Shown: in pieces, positions 12,701 through 23,400 of the stretch | Position numbering within the stretch: position 1 is the first letter of the stretch | Layout: every line of letters begins with the position of its first letter | From: Micrasema longulum | Taxonomy: Eukaryota; Arthropoda; Insecta; Trichoptera; Brachycentridae | Length of the DNA: 64,000 bases | Assembly (NCBI GenBank): GCA_022494885.1 | Contig: JAGVSM010000871.1 | Location: 62,001 to 126,000, forward strand | Direction: 5' to 3' | Made by a program: the position numbers and the translations under genes | Notes under the pieces: generated by a model | Database searches by the model: none | What the model saw: the letters and a program-made list of their open reading frames with translations, nothing else | Told to the model about the DNA's origin: nothing

Positions 12701-14628
12701 GCTGAAAAATTATTGTAGAAGAGATAATACATACAAGACCAATATTCTTAGTCCTTTATATAATTGATATGTAATTAATGATGTTCGTTGTTCCTAACCT
12801 CTTTTTATTCTTTAGTTTAATGTTAATGTGCTGCAAATGTAATCAAACAAAATCTTTAAGTTTGTAAGTGAAAATTCTTGATGGAAGTTCATTGTAATTT
12901 ATTATATGAATAAAAGACGAATGATACTTTAATCCACAAATTTGGAATATCCAGTGACCGATTTCATCGCTTTCGCGACATCTTTGAGACTGGTATCTTT
13001 ATTAAGGAGTTCAATGTATTTATACAAAACAGAGGTAAGAATAGATAATTCAAAATCATCTGAAAGTAAATTAAATAAACTTTTTTTTATCTTAAGGATC
13101 ATTATCAAAAAAAATTCGGGTTAACTAATGAGTTAATATAATGCTATTTTAATGAGTTTAAGTATTTTATTTTTAGTGTCCGAAATGATGGGATGGGACA
13201 TAAAATCAATAATTTGAGATACTTGCTCAAATTTTGTTTTTCAATAATTTAAATATTTTTCATATTTTTTTAAGGCTTATCATATATAACTACTGTTAAT
13301 CATTATAACTCCTTAAGAATTTTGGCCAATTTTTTTTATTTAAATTTTAATATTGAACTTCTATCCAATAACACCGCAACATGCATAGATCAAGTTATAT
13401 TATTATAACACGCTCATAATGCAGGTTCTCGGTAAAAGTATTCTAGCAACTTACAATATATTAACTAAGCATCCTCAGAATAAGTGAGAAAAATATTTGG
13501 GAAATAAATAAACATAACACAATAAATAAAATCTGCTGCAGTGGGTACCATCCTTAAGGGGTAACCATTCTCATTTCAGGGAGCCCATCTCTGAGCATTG
13601 TCAAGAACCGAGTTGTCGTCCCGTGGTAGTGTCGCAAACTCACAGATTAAATGTACGAGTTTTGAACACTCTACCACAATTTGATTTCCATTTTCTAATT
13701 GTGAGTTATTTACAATAATAAATACGAGTTATAAATACCTGTTGAAAATGCCCCCAAGATTGAAATATTTGAGTAAATCATTTGAAGTAAATATTAACAT
13801 TAAAAAATTTAAAAATCACTTGGTTTCTGTTTTTCTTTTGTTTGTAAAATATACATAACATAATATTAATAAACTTAATTCATAAGTAATATTCCTTGCG
13901 TGTTATTAGAAGAAAAAACATTTTAAATATAAAACTAAAACTGGGTAGGGCTTTCTCTTTTAAAAATATGTAATAATAAATACCTACTTACTAATAAATA
14001 GATACTCATGTACGTATGAAAAAATATTATTTTTATTTCTTCTCTTTTTGACTTTATTATATTAAATTAAACAATTATTAAAATAAAAAAAGAGGTAGAA
14101 AAATTTCATAGTAAGGTGCTCACTAGATGAGGTTTTTTTAATATAACATAAAAATTCACATCAAAATAACTAGAATGATTGTGTGCAGTAAAATGAGTAT
14201 AACTAATCAACCTTGGAGTTGTGCCATTTACTTACAATTTACAATAAATTACTTAGCATGTCTTGCAATGAAGTGGTGTAAAAATGAAAGTGAATAACAA
14301 TCATGTATACAGTAACATAATAACGAGACCTACCTACTGACATGATGTTAACATTTCAAATCTAACTGGAAACTTGTTTCTTGTAACCATTTATGTACCA
14401 TAAAAATATTATATATTCATATTATTGATAACGATATTGATAACAAAATTATAAACTGATAGTGTGCTTGTTTTTGCAAGAATGTCTTTTTCCATTTATT
14501 TATATGACTTACGGTTTATCATTTTGACTTTTCCTCGCTTTTTTCTCTTTCTCCGTGATCTCTTCTGCTCTCGTTACGCTTTGAGCTCTCCGAAAGCGTA
14601 AAGATTTGTCGTCTGATTCTGTCGTCAT
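3719..14628 (-). CDS. DGAT1: Diacylglycerol O-acyltransferase 1 (MBOAT family)
   Basis: Transfers an acyl group from acyl-CoA to diacylglycerol, the last step of triacylglycerol synthesis, in the ER membrane (known for the family; fly orthologue midway). Coding exons, in transcript order: 14628-14513, 12636-12508, 10681-10587, 8840-8788, 8525-8417, 7234-7085, 6548-6510, 5440-5293, 5210-5045, 4958-4686, 3934-3719. Junction phases all agree and give 497 aa, close to human DGAT1 (488). Visible hallmarks are [10 protein letters not shown] after a short charged N-terminus, LENLIKYGIMVDP, the FYNDWWN motif at residues 368-374, and the MBOAT catalytic His at about 423 in SALFHEYL. Multiple hydrophobic segments fit a polytopic enzyme. 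The chosen ATG at 14628 gives a soluble Lys/Glu/Arg-rich tail, as in orthologues. The 39-nt exon at 6510-6548 can be skipped without breaking frame. Confidence 0.96.
6510..6548 (-). other. DGAT1: DGAT1 cassette microexon with tandem acceptors
   Basis: A 39-nt exon of DGAT1 encoding about residues 218-230 ([13 protein letters not shown] region), in the hydrophilic loop before VYEDV. It is flanked by an AG at 6549-6550 and a GTAAGT-type donor at 6509. A second in-frame acceptor (TTTCAG) would start the exon at 6539 and shorten it by 9 nt. Including it, shortening it and skipping it all keep frame. The coordinates are read directly; its use in mRNA is inference. Confidence 0.65.
6940..7045 (-). 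repeat. Degenerate tRNA-headed SINE (family A) in DGAT1 intron
   Basis: On the minus strand this resembles the head of the better copies at 27.8, 48.2 and 63.4 kb: GTTGTG, a CCCGTGGTAGTG box, then a GGACTC/GATC/GAGGTCC segment. The T-arm-like box is eroded. Confidence 0.45.
7440..7945 (+). repeat. LINE 3' fragment (CR1/Jockey-like ORF2 C-terminus)
   Basis: An ORF ending at 7685 carries the usual C-terminal pattern of CR1/Jockey ORF2 proteins: a TRF/VP segment, then [16 protein letters not shown], then a K..REWLL tail. Downstream UTR-like sequence contains a short hairpin near 7874-7893 (AAGCTAC...GTGGCTTGG). A closely similar hairpin occurs at 9260-9295, suggesting a shared LINE 3' end. It lies in a DGAT1 intron and is 5'-truncated. 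Confidence 0.65.
9160..9360 (+). repeat. Probable LINE 3' end, second copy
   Basis: Contains AAAGCCACAAAAATGGCTTG followed by GTGAGATTT, nearly the hairpin that closes the LINE fragment at 7.4-7.9 kb. Sequence upstream is too diverged to translate. Confidence 0.4.
10010..10171 (-). repeat. tRNA-headed SINE, family A
   Basis: Minus-strand copy in DGAT1. The head reads ATCGGGTTGTGGTCCCGTGG, then a T-arm-like box, then ACTCTACCACAACTCGATTTCC and a tail containing AAATATTTGAGTAA. The same order of blocks is found at 13.6, 27.8, 48.2 and 63.4 kb. The head resembles RNA polymerase III boxes A and B. Confidence 0.7.
11158..11530. mobile_element. Fold-back MITE, TIR begins CAGGGTGTTC, TA duplication (copy 1)
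   Basis: The two halves are inverted copies of each other for well over 100 bp: CAGGGTGTTCTTTAAACCCT at the left, its complement at 11511-11530. A short GC-rich centre at about 11300-11390 is itself flanked by matching CTGCAGGGGAG boxes. Flanking TA on both sides (11156-11157, 11531-11532) fits a Tc1/mariner-type target duplication. No ORF, so it is non-autonomous. A second copy is at 50607-50958. Confidence 0.85.
13607..13785 (+). repeat. tRNA-headed SINE, family A (plus orientation)
   Basis: Starts GAGTTGTCGTCCCGTGGTAG, followed by a T-arm-like box and CTCTACCACAATTTGATTTCC, then GTGAGTTATTTACAA and a tail ending near TTTGAGTAAATC. It lies in the first DGAT1 intron, opposite in orientation to the copy at 10 kb. 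Confidence 0.65.
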
Positions 14629-15410
14629 CCTCCGATATTATTCACACAATTGTCTACTTTAAAAAATATTTTTTTTTAAAGTACCCACTAACTTAAATTG
14701 ACATAATTACTTACAGACGGTAGCAATGTACCTATAACTTTTGCACATGTTTTGTGAATAACATAACAAAGTTAAATAAACGTCAAAGTAAACAGCAAAC
14801 AGCACCCGCGCTCACGCGCGCTCGTACGGATTCTTAGAATGACATAAAGTCATAAAATCAAAATCTGATGAGAACATTTGAAGTTTGAACTGTTGAAACA
14901 CGTTATAGGTATATTTTATCGGCGTGAAGCGTATATATAATGGCATACCGGTAAGCTATGATGTAGTAGTTAGTACGTTAATAGAGATTAGTGATGTAGT
15001 ATATAGTATATACGCAACATACGACGACGCACGGCGCCGGCTTTGAATTTTTAATCAAGTTGGAGTCGGACAAGAAACATGGCAAAACAACATTTTTTAT
15101 TTTTACATCACAGGCTAAAGATAATAATTCTAGATTTCTAGTTAACGGACGTTATCAGTTGGTAGTGCAATCAGCTGTTGACAGTGTTGACACTGTTGAC
15201 TAGCCACAGGCAGAGATTATACAGGCACCCACTGCGCGCCGTAAGGATGCATGCGATGTGCGATGATACGATACACCGATGCTTTAAAAATATGAATACA
15301 TCGCTAAAAAAATAGATATACATCGATGTTTGTTCTGAAAAAATTTAATGCATCAAAATGGCGATGTTTTTTATAGAGTCGAATATGGGGCATTATAAAT
15401 TATTCGACAA
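14629..15410. other. DGAT1 upstream region
   Basis: Sequence 5' of the DGAT1 start codon should hold its 5' UTR and promoter. A GC-rich patch at 14801-14830 (repeated GCGC) stands out from the AT-rich background. I see no convincing core promoter motif and no ORF of note. Confidence 0.35.
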
Positions 15411-15427
15411 ATATGTGATCGGCATCT

Positions 15428-15704
15428 CCCGGGGTGCAATGTGCAATTATGAATCTTTTCTATCCCAAAAAATATAAACTCTTGAAATCAAACATGATGA
15501 TTTTCATTTAGAACATTATTGCGACCTAACCGTATTAGTTTTATTTCCGTTTTTGAAGCAGTTTAATATTTTATAATTTTATGTACCATTCGACGATTAA
15601 TTATCAGTGTTATATGAAGCAAAAATTAGCCGCATGGAAAAAATAAATATCCCCAAATTAACCAATCTAGGGGATAGAGAAGTTTCATAATTGCACTCCT
15701 GGGG
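15428..15704. mobile_element. Fold-back MITE A
   Basis: Left end GGGGTGCAATGTGCAATTAT is mirrored by ATAATTGCACTCCTGGGG at the right end, with GATAG blocks inside each arm. The core at 15485-15550 is inverted relative to the core of the adjacent element at 15701-16066. Confidence 0.65.
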
Positions 15705-16066
15705 TGGTATTCTGGTTCTTCTCTACCCCTAGAGGTTGATTAATTTGAAGAATTTTACTGACGATACTTTGATTCACGATTCACATAATGGCCACACTGA
15801 TGATTAAATGTCAAATGCTGTATAAAACTGCTGCAAAACGGAAATAAAACTAATACGGTTTGGTCAATTGAACTTAATTGTTTTGGGTAATGCTTAAGGT
15901 CGCAAAAATGTTCTAAATGAAAATTATCATGTTTGATTTCACGTACTCATATTTTTTGCGTTTAATCTTCAGTGTGGCCATTATGTGAAGTCTTGTCACT
16001 TTAAAAGAAAAAAATCTTCAAATTAATCATCCTCTAGTAGAGAAGATCCAGAATACCACCCCTAGG
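15701..16066. mobile_element. Fold-back MITE B
   Basis: Left arm GGTGGTATTCTGGTTCTTCT matches the right-arm complement ending CCAGAATACCACCCC. Inner arms include AATGGCCACACTGATGATTA near 15788 and its inverse near 15966-15987. It abuts element A and shares an inverted core with it. Confidence 0.65.
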
Positions 16067-16165
16067 CTGGTTTTCCGAACACAATCATAGCGTGGTATAG
16101 TACGTTTTCACGTACTAAATACGCATTATAGCGCGCTGTAAATGCGTTCGGAATACCAGCCCTGG
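16064..16165. mobile_element. Short MITE-like inverted repeat C
   Basis: AGGCTGGTTTTCCGAAC at the left is matched by GTTCGGAATACCAGCCCTGG at the right, about 100 bp apart, with complementary AGCG/CGCT blocks inside. A relic of similar sequence (GTTCAGAATACCAGC) is at about 36747-36761. Confidence 0.55.
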
Positions 16166-16169
16166 CGGG

Positions 16170-17489
16170 TGGATTTCAACTAAGTCCTTGAAATATTATT
16201 TCGTAATTTTTACACGTTTTCGTTATTTTAATGAGTTCAAATATAAATATTCTAATAGTTCTTCTTTTATAAACTTCTTCAAAAATTATTTTAAGAAAAA
16301 TGACCTATATAACAAGTTCTTCCGAATCAACCATTGATAAGTGTTGATAGATTTCCGGTTTCCAGGAAGCCAACTCACCAATCAGCAAAACTCAGCAACT
16401 AGAACTTATGTCATCACGGGCGAAGTGATTTCAAAATTGCAAAACTAAAAAATCATAGCGCTGATAATCCAATGCATAAAAAAATATTATTTTACCTAAG
16501 TTTAATGACAAATATTTTTTTTTTAATACCACTGAACTTCCTCATTAGGACATCTGAAAAGCATAGTATTATAAAAATGTATAAAAAGCAAAGGCTATTG
16601 CCATCTGCTATATGCTAGTTATAATAAAATTGCTAACTATTTTTTAATACATTGCTTCTCATACGTCTTAATTGACAATCATCAGGTTCACCGGGATGGG
16701 AAAATATTATAAATTACGTACCTAACCAATCTATGCCAAGAATTTTCTTAACCCATCCAATCTTTATAATCTGTTATTACATTGTATTCAGCAGTCAAGT
16801 GAGGATTATTTTAGTTCAATTGTAAGAAAAAATATACATAATGTGTTGGTTTAGATTTATTTAGAAAAAGATAAATAATGTTTATTCCAAATTAAAATAA
16901 CAAAATGTCTGCCAATTTATAAGTAAACCACAACGAAGGCATTTAAGATTGTACATATGTTTTTATAGTCTATACACATAGGAAGGATTTGAACACAAAG
17001 TTAAACATTACAAAAAAGGGTAACAGGCATAGGTATCCTCCATGTGTAAATTTCTTTATTTTATCAACACAATGATATTCTGACTTTCCAAATCTCACAT
17101 TAATAAAAACCAAATTTCAACAAGCATAATGATCTTATATTCTTCAAATTAACAAATAAATTTCAGACAGAAAAGTTTACACAATCAGAACCCGGGGCTT
17201 TCAGAAGAGAGGAATGTTCAAATTTGTCAGATTCAGAAACTCATACAACAAACACTGCATTTTTGTGCAAGATTACTTAATTTAGTTAAATTAATAATTT
17301 ATCAATAAACTTATTATCCCTTAAATCATAACATCAGTTGTTTAGTAGTTGTTCCCTATTATAGTGATAAAAGGGTTATATCACAATATTTACAAATAAT
17401 GTCTACAACACGCAAATACATAACATTCTCCTATGTTGACAATTTAAACAGTACACATTAAGAAAAATTGGACTATTAAAAAAATCTGC
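16170..17489. other. Intergenic, including slmo 3' UTR
   Basis: No gene seen. The part nearest 17489 is expected to be the slmo 3' UTR. The rest is AT-rich with no recognisable repeat. Confidence 0.4.
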
Positions 17490-20400
17490 CTAAAATTCTG
17501 GTAAATTTCCTTGTCTCTTATTTGGAGTGGCGAGGTTTTGGATATCATCGAGGGATTTTTTGGTTTTTATAGAAATATCATCCATAGACTTCCTTGCTGT
17601 TGTTGTTATGTCATCTAAGGATTTCCTCGTTTGACTCAAAATTTCATCGGTACTTTTCATGGCTGATGATGCGATTTCTTTTACTTCTGTGTCAATTTTG
17701 TCGATGACCCACTCTATGGCCTGCCTCCCTTTGCCTGCGTTCAGTGATATTCTATTTGTCAACACATCTTCCATATAGTCTGTGAGTGGAACACCCTAGA
17801 AATAAACATTATTTGTAACATTATTACCCTAGAATAATTTTTTTTTGTAATATTAGGGGGTATTTCACCATCTTGTAAATCCTGATTAGCTTATATAAAC
17901 AACATTTTGAAAATCGATTTCACTCTCTGATTATCGCAAAAAAATTGTCGATCTCATTTAAATTGCCGCTTAAGTTAACTAGAAGTATTTCCTCTGTTTA
18001 AATAGCATTTAAAAATGGCGTCGCTCGCGTTTTCGTTATGACAGCTCGCCCAAATATAATCGAAATAATTAGGTGAGAATCCAAAATTTTATGTTAAATT
18101 AGGTTGGTATCCTACCAACAAAATATAATTAAACTCGATTAGAGCTTGTATAAGGAACAGTTTTCTGCACACAATTTCGTAAACTAACCAAGTTGCATTT
18201 CGAGTTTCGAGTTTTGTGCGTGGGAATGTGGATTTTAAAATATGCGCGATTTTTGACAACAAATGCATAGATTTTTTCAGTCAGAGCTTTCTTCCGATGT
18301 GTTGCCAGATGAGTGTCTTGATTAACTAGTCGAAAGATTGATTTAGCATTATTTCAATGGTGAAATCAGTTGGTTGCATATATAATTTAAATCGGGTAGC
18401 TAATTTTAACTTCCATTTTGTTAGTCAGGATTTACAAGGAGATGGTGAAATACCCCCTTAGTATTGTAGTGAATTGCCAACAAATCATTATGATAAAAAT
18501 ATGGATAATCATTGATGATATAATAGAAATATTATTATTGTATGTATATGTTCTGATAAACAAAGCCAAGAATAAAGAGCTAGACAATTTATTATCTTAT
18601 CAGTTTTGGATATTTATTATCAAATAAAAGGTTGAAAAATCTGATTGATATGCAATAATTCCCACAATTTAATCATGGTAACAAAATTTTGCGTTGATTT
18701 TTTGTTTTACGAAACAAAAAAAAAGTATCCACCAATGTACTACTTATGCTGTTCAGAAGTCTTATAATTTATTGTTTTCCTAGTATTTTATAGAAAATTC
18801 TTATTTGTGCGGAAGCATAGGAGAAAAATGCATTTAATTTTCTGGTATTTATTTATTATAACTATTTAACTTTGAATTACCATCCTGAAAATTTTAATAA
18901 AATGCAGTTAACATAATCCAGCCAATGATCTATTCTGCCGTCATAAGCAAAAAGACAGTTTTTTGTCAAAAATCACAAAATGAGTTGAATATGGAGGTAA
19001 TTTCGAATCATTTGATATATGGCAATGGGCAGTTAAAAAAAATATTTCAGTATGAAAAACGATAGTGTTTTTTGAGATTTTAAAGCAATAACACAATATC
19101 TAGAGATTTATAAGCAAAAACTCAGTGTGGATGATATGAGCAACACTCAGGTTTTATGCTTTAGAAATATTGTGGTTTTTACTTATGATGATTATTTACA
19201 GTTTTTAAAATTTGCATGAAGTTAATAAATACTAAAATGCATCATATCTAAAAATACAACTTTTGCAAATAACTGCCTTTTTGCTTATGACAGCAGTATT
19301 GATCTTGATAAATGTCTTAGGGGTGAACTCCTGTACTTGTCTACAAATATTTTGACATACTTAAAATACTGTTGAAATAATATTTTATTTTTAAGAAATA
19401 CGTAATTAACCCATTAAAACGATACTTTTAAAAAAACATTCAAGACAGCGCGACATTTATTTTTGCCTTTTAAAAGGAGGAAAGTTTTGAAGTATAAAAC
19501 AACATAAATAAAAAAATCATAAATTTGTTAATAATTGTATTTTTACAAATAAATAAATTTGGTATGGTTGTAACTCAGAGTTTATACATTTAGATCGGGT
19601 TACACACTATGAGTCAGACTCATTATTCTGTCTCAATGGGTTAACTCTCCTTAAAATGTAAAGTAGAATACTTTTGAATGTTTACTAAGCCTATGTTAAT
19701 ATGTCGGTGCCTGTCGGTGAATCATGTAAACATACAATTTTTGCTTGTTTAAGCACTCACATTTGAACGATTTACTGTTAAGCACACATAAAGCAAAGGT
19801 TTTTATTTTAATAAATCCTGTTAGGCCCTTTGTTTTGTAGTTGTGTAATATTTTAGACTGAACTTAATAAATTCCTGAGGAATTATTACCTTCATAACTG
19901 ACATTAAATGCAATAAACCACTTACTTGAACTGTGACAACAGCTTCCTGCTTTAAGAGGGTTTTGGATGCATCCGTAGGATGCTGTGTATAGCGGAGAGT
20001 TTCATCAACAGCAATGTACCGACAGAATGTGAGATTAATCGTTTTGAGAGTCATTTCCCTTATAGATGGATTTACAATTGATCGTTCGCTAGCATAACAT
20101 ACCTTGGCTGTCCCAATAAGCTGTAAATTAAAAAAATTCATTGGTAAGTATAATTGATACTGATTTTAATAAAATAAAACTTTACAAAATAACCTTACTG
20201 CTAAAAAAAAATATGTTATTCCATGAAATAAGGTTCCTATAAAATACATTAAATAATTAAAAGAGCATTTTAGAAAATAAGTCATTTTAGTTTCTTAATT
20301 AACAAAAATTGAGCAACGGAACAAATTTTCATAATTGTTTTATTGTTTTTATTCATAGCATAATATTTAAAGCGATAAGAGAAATGGAAAGCCAAAAAAA

Positions 20401-23400
20401 TACTTCATATACTTAAGTTTAGAAAAGAAAATGGGGGGGGGGAAGGTTGGGGTCGCACACCCCACTAAGCTATAATTTTTAAACGTCTTCACGAAACAGT
20501 TTTATTTGTGAAACGGTAACTGTTATTGCTACTTTTATGAAAAAACCGATATGCCCATCTCTACTAGATATCTTAAAATATTGTTATTATTTCTGATCAT
20601 ATGTATATAATATTTCGTTTTAATTTCTTAAGGGCAGTGTATATTATTATGTACCAATTACCTATATATTAATTGCTTCCCTAATCAAAAACCCCACCGC
20701 ACGCCCCTGGTATGTAGCATCCTAAAATGCAAAACGTATAGAAAATAATATTTTAGTGAGTTTCAAGCTGAGTGAGAACCTCACTAAAATAGAACCTCAC
20801 TTAGTGAGAACCTTAAGTTTCAAAAAAATATTTTTATTTCCCTTTCTGCTTAATTATCATGGCCCCCGGGTAATACTGTATTTTGCAGACGATAAGACCC
20901 ATCGGACCATAAGACACATAAGACGAATTTTCTGAGAAAAAATGTGCGTCTTATGGTCCGAAAAATGCGGTACATAATTCAGACTCAGGTTAGACAGTAT
21001 TTTTTTACAAAAAAATTCAATCCTGGTTTATTTTTTATTAATACATAACAGATGCCGCATTCTACATTTAATCAAGTGAATAAAAAAACTGGCAGTCATA
21101 TGTCAACCGTATTCTATCAAGGAAAAACAATCTTTTTTTACAAAAAGAGAGAATTCGAATAATATTTCAATGTTAAGATAAAAGAAAATGTCTTAGTATG
21201 TCAGCGCATTTAACTTTAAACTTATTTTCTAGAGTTCTAATTGTTATTCTTAAAAACAGCATTTTTTGAATTTTAACAAAAAAAAAATTAATGTAAAATA
21301 ATATGTACGTTGATGTGAAGGAGGCTTTATGATTATTGGGTGGAGCAATAAGAAAATGGCAGACAATTGGCAGGCAGTGGGCTCTTGGTGTCAACGTGGA
21401 CAGCGATCCAGTCTCGATGCACACTGTATAGTGATTTTTCCCTGACTCAACAAGGTTACGTTATATTTATTTACCTATTTAAAGCAGGTTGTTACATTTT
21501 TGTAAACGTAAAATGGCCGCTAAAAATGGTCGATTCGGAATAATACATATTATATATATACGGCCTCTGTGGTGTAGTGGTCAAGACGCTTGACTCACAC
21601 ACGAAAGGTTCCGGGTTCGATTCCCGGTGAGAACACAAAAATTAAACATGTAATTTTTCTCAAGCCTGGGTGTTCTGTGATGTAATTCACCACTGTAATT
21701 GGGCCTCCTGGCCTGTTGTGGTGCAAAAATAAATAAATAAATATACATAATAACATAAAATATTTTTTAAATATGAATACCAGTAGCTAGGGGTTTCATT
21801 GCATATTATGAGTTAACAGTTATTGAAGGTTAATTTTTCACGGGCACACATAAAACGTAAAAGTTAGTAAAAGCATTGAACTGTTGCCAAATCTCACCAA
21901 AATCTAAGGAAGACATCCCTTGTGATTTTTGTGGCAGGTGTCCAACATTTATTGGCTTATCTAAAGAATGGCAAAATGTGGTTATTTATAATACTTTATG
22001 TTAAAATGTTGCTTGTAGATAGCTAAAAGTAGGTATGCAAATAATTTTTGAAAACAATAGTGTGTAGAAACTAATATATTGAATCATAGAATACTATTTT
22101 CTATAATAAAAATTATGGTCAACAGACATTCAAGGATGATGTAATCGGGTTGCAACAAGAATCTTTATTAGTTAGTTATTAAAGCACTTATTTCCCATCT
22201 CAATACTTAATGTTACCAGGGCACCACATTTGGAAAGTTAACTGCAGCAATATTGCGGTGTCAGAATGCAATTGTTCTATTTGCAAAAGAATTGTATGGA
22301 GATATGCGTCATTTCTCTCGTATGAAGATAGGATTCATGTCCCATAGACCGCATCTGAATCTGCAATCTGCGAGTTCTGCAATATCTATTGTTCATTTAC
22401 AAAAAGATAAGAAGTTTGGTAACATGAAATATTGACGTAAAAAATATCTTAAATTATTATTTGACCTAGCCAGAAATAAAACCTGGAACCTCGAGGGAGC
22501 CAAATTTTATTTTGAAATTATGTCCACTAGTATATCTCTATATTATTAGTACTTAATTTTATGACACAATGACGTTCAAGGTTAAATGAGTTTTTGCAGG
22601 ATATGCCTAGTTATTTTGAAGAGTTTTGCCAGTTTTTCTTGCTTTCCACTACATATTTCAGCTGTAATTTGTACATATGACTCCAACAAGAATTTTCTCC
22701 CAGTCCGACCATGTTCTTATCTCAATGTGTAAATTCAAGTTGATTTCAATGATCAGTTGAGATAAAGGCATTGTAGATATATACATACATTATATCTGTG
22801 GCCAGAAGGGTCAATGTGAGATTTCATGCTTCATGTTTCTTGACATAGAGGGTCGATGTCAATATTTAACTATTTTATGGTGACCGGTTTCGTGGTTAAG
22901 TGGGTTTCATTATTTTTACTTTTATATTTTCTGTTCATGTTTACCTTATTAAATAAATACACATACATGTATTGTAATGTTTTTTATAATTACTTGTTAT
23001 CAAAGACATCAAACAGTTCTTTAAAAGGCCATAAAATGGCTAAATAATTACTCTCCTGTAATATTACGATTTACGACATAGACCCATAGTTGGTTTTTAT
23101 TATTTTTATATATTTTTTAATATTGTATACTTTGATATGACTTTTAATAAATGTACTAAATAGTTCAAATTGAAAAAAGCTTACTAAAATGAAAAAAACA
23201 AAACCACAAGGCTCATTGTGAGATTTTCATTTATATTTTATCCGGGATTTTTACAGCTATTACAAAACAATGAATAGAAATATATTAATAATACTAGAGC
23301 CAATTCAAGAAATCCGCTGCTAATCTAATAATACTTAATAAATAAAAGAGAGAGTTTACATAATTGTATGTGTGTGATAATAGTATTCATGTGTGTGTAT

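Noticed and set aside
21562..21640. Possible functional tRNA gene
   Set aside because: Box A and B are present, but there is no paired acceptor stem, and a SINE body and A-rich tail follow; the same holds for the heads at 32.4, 45.2 and 61.7 kb.
22253..22435. 60-codon plus ORF in slmo intron
   Set aside because: No splice partner and no recognisable domain; treated as chance.
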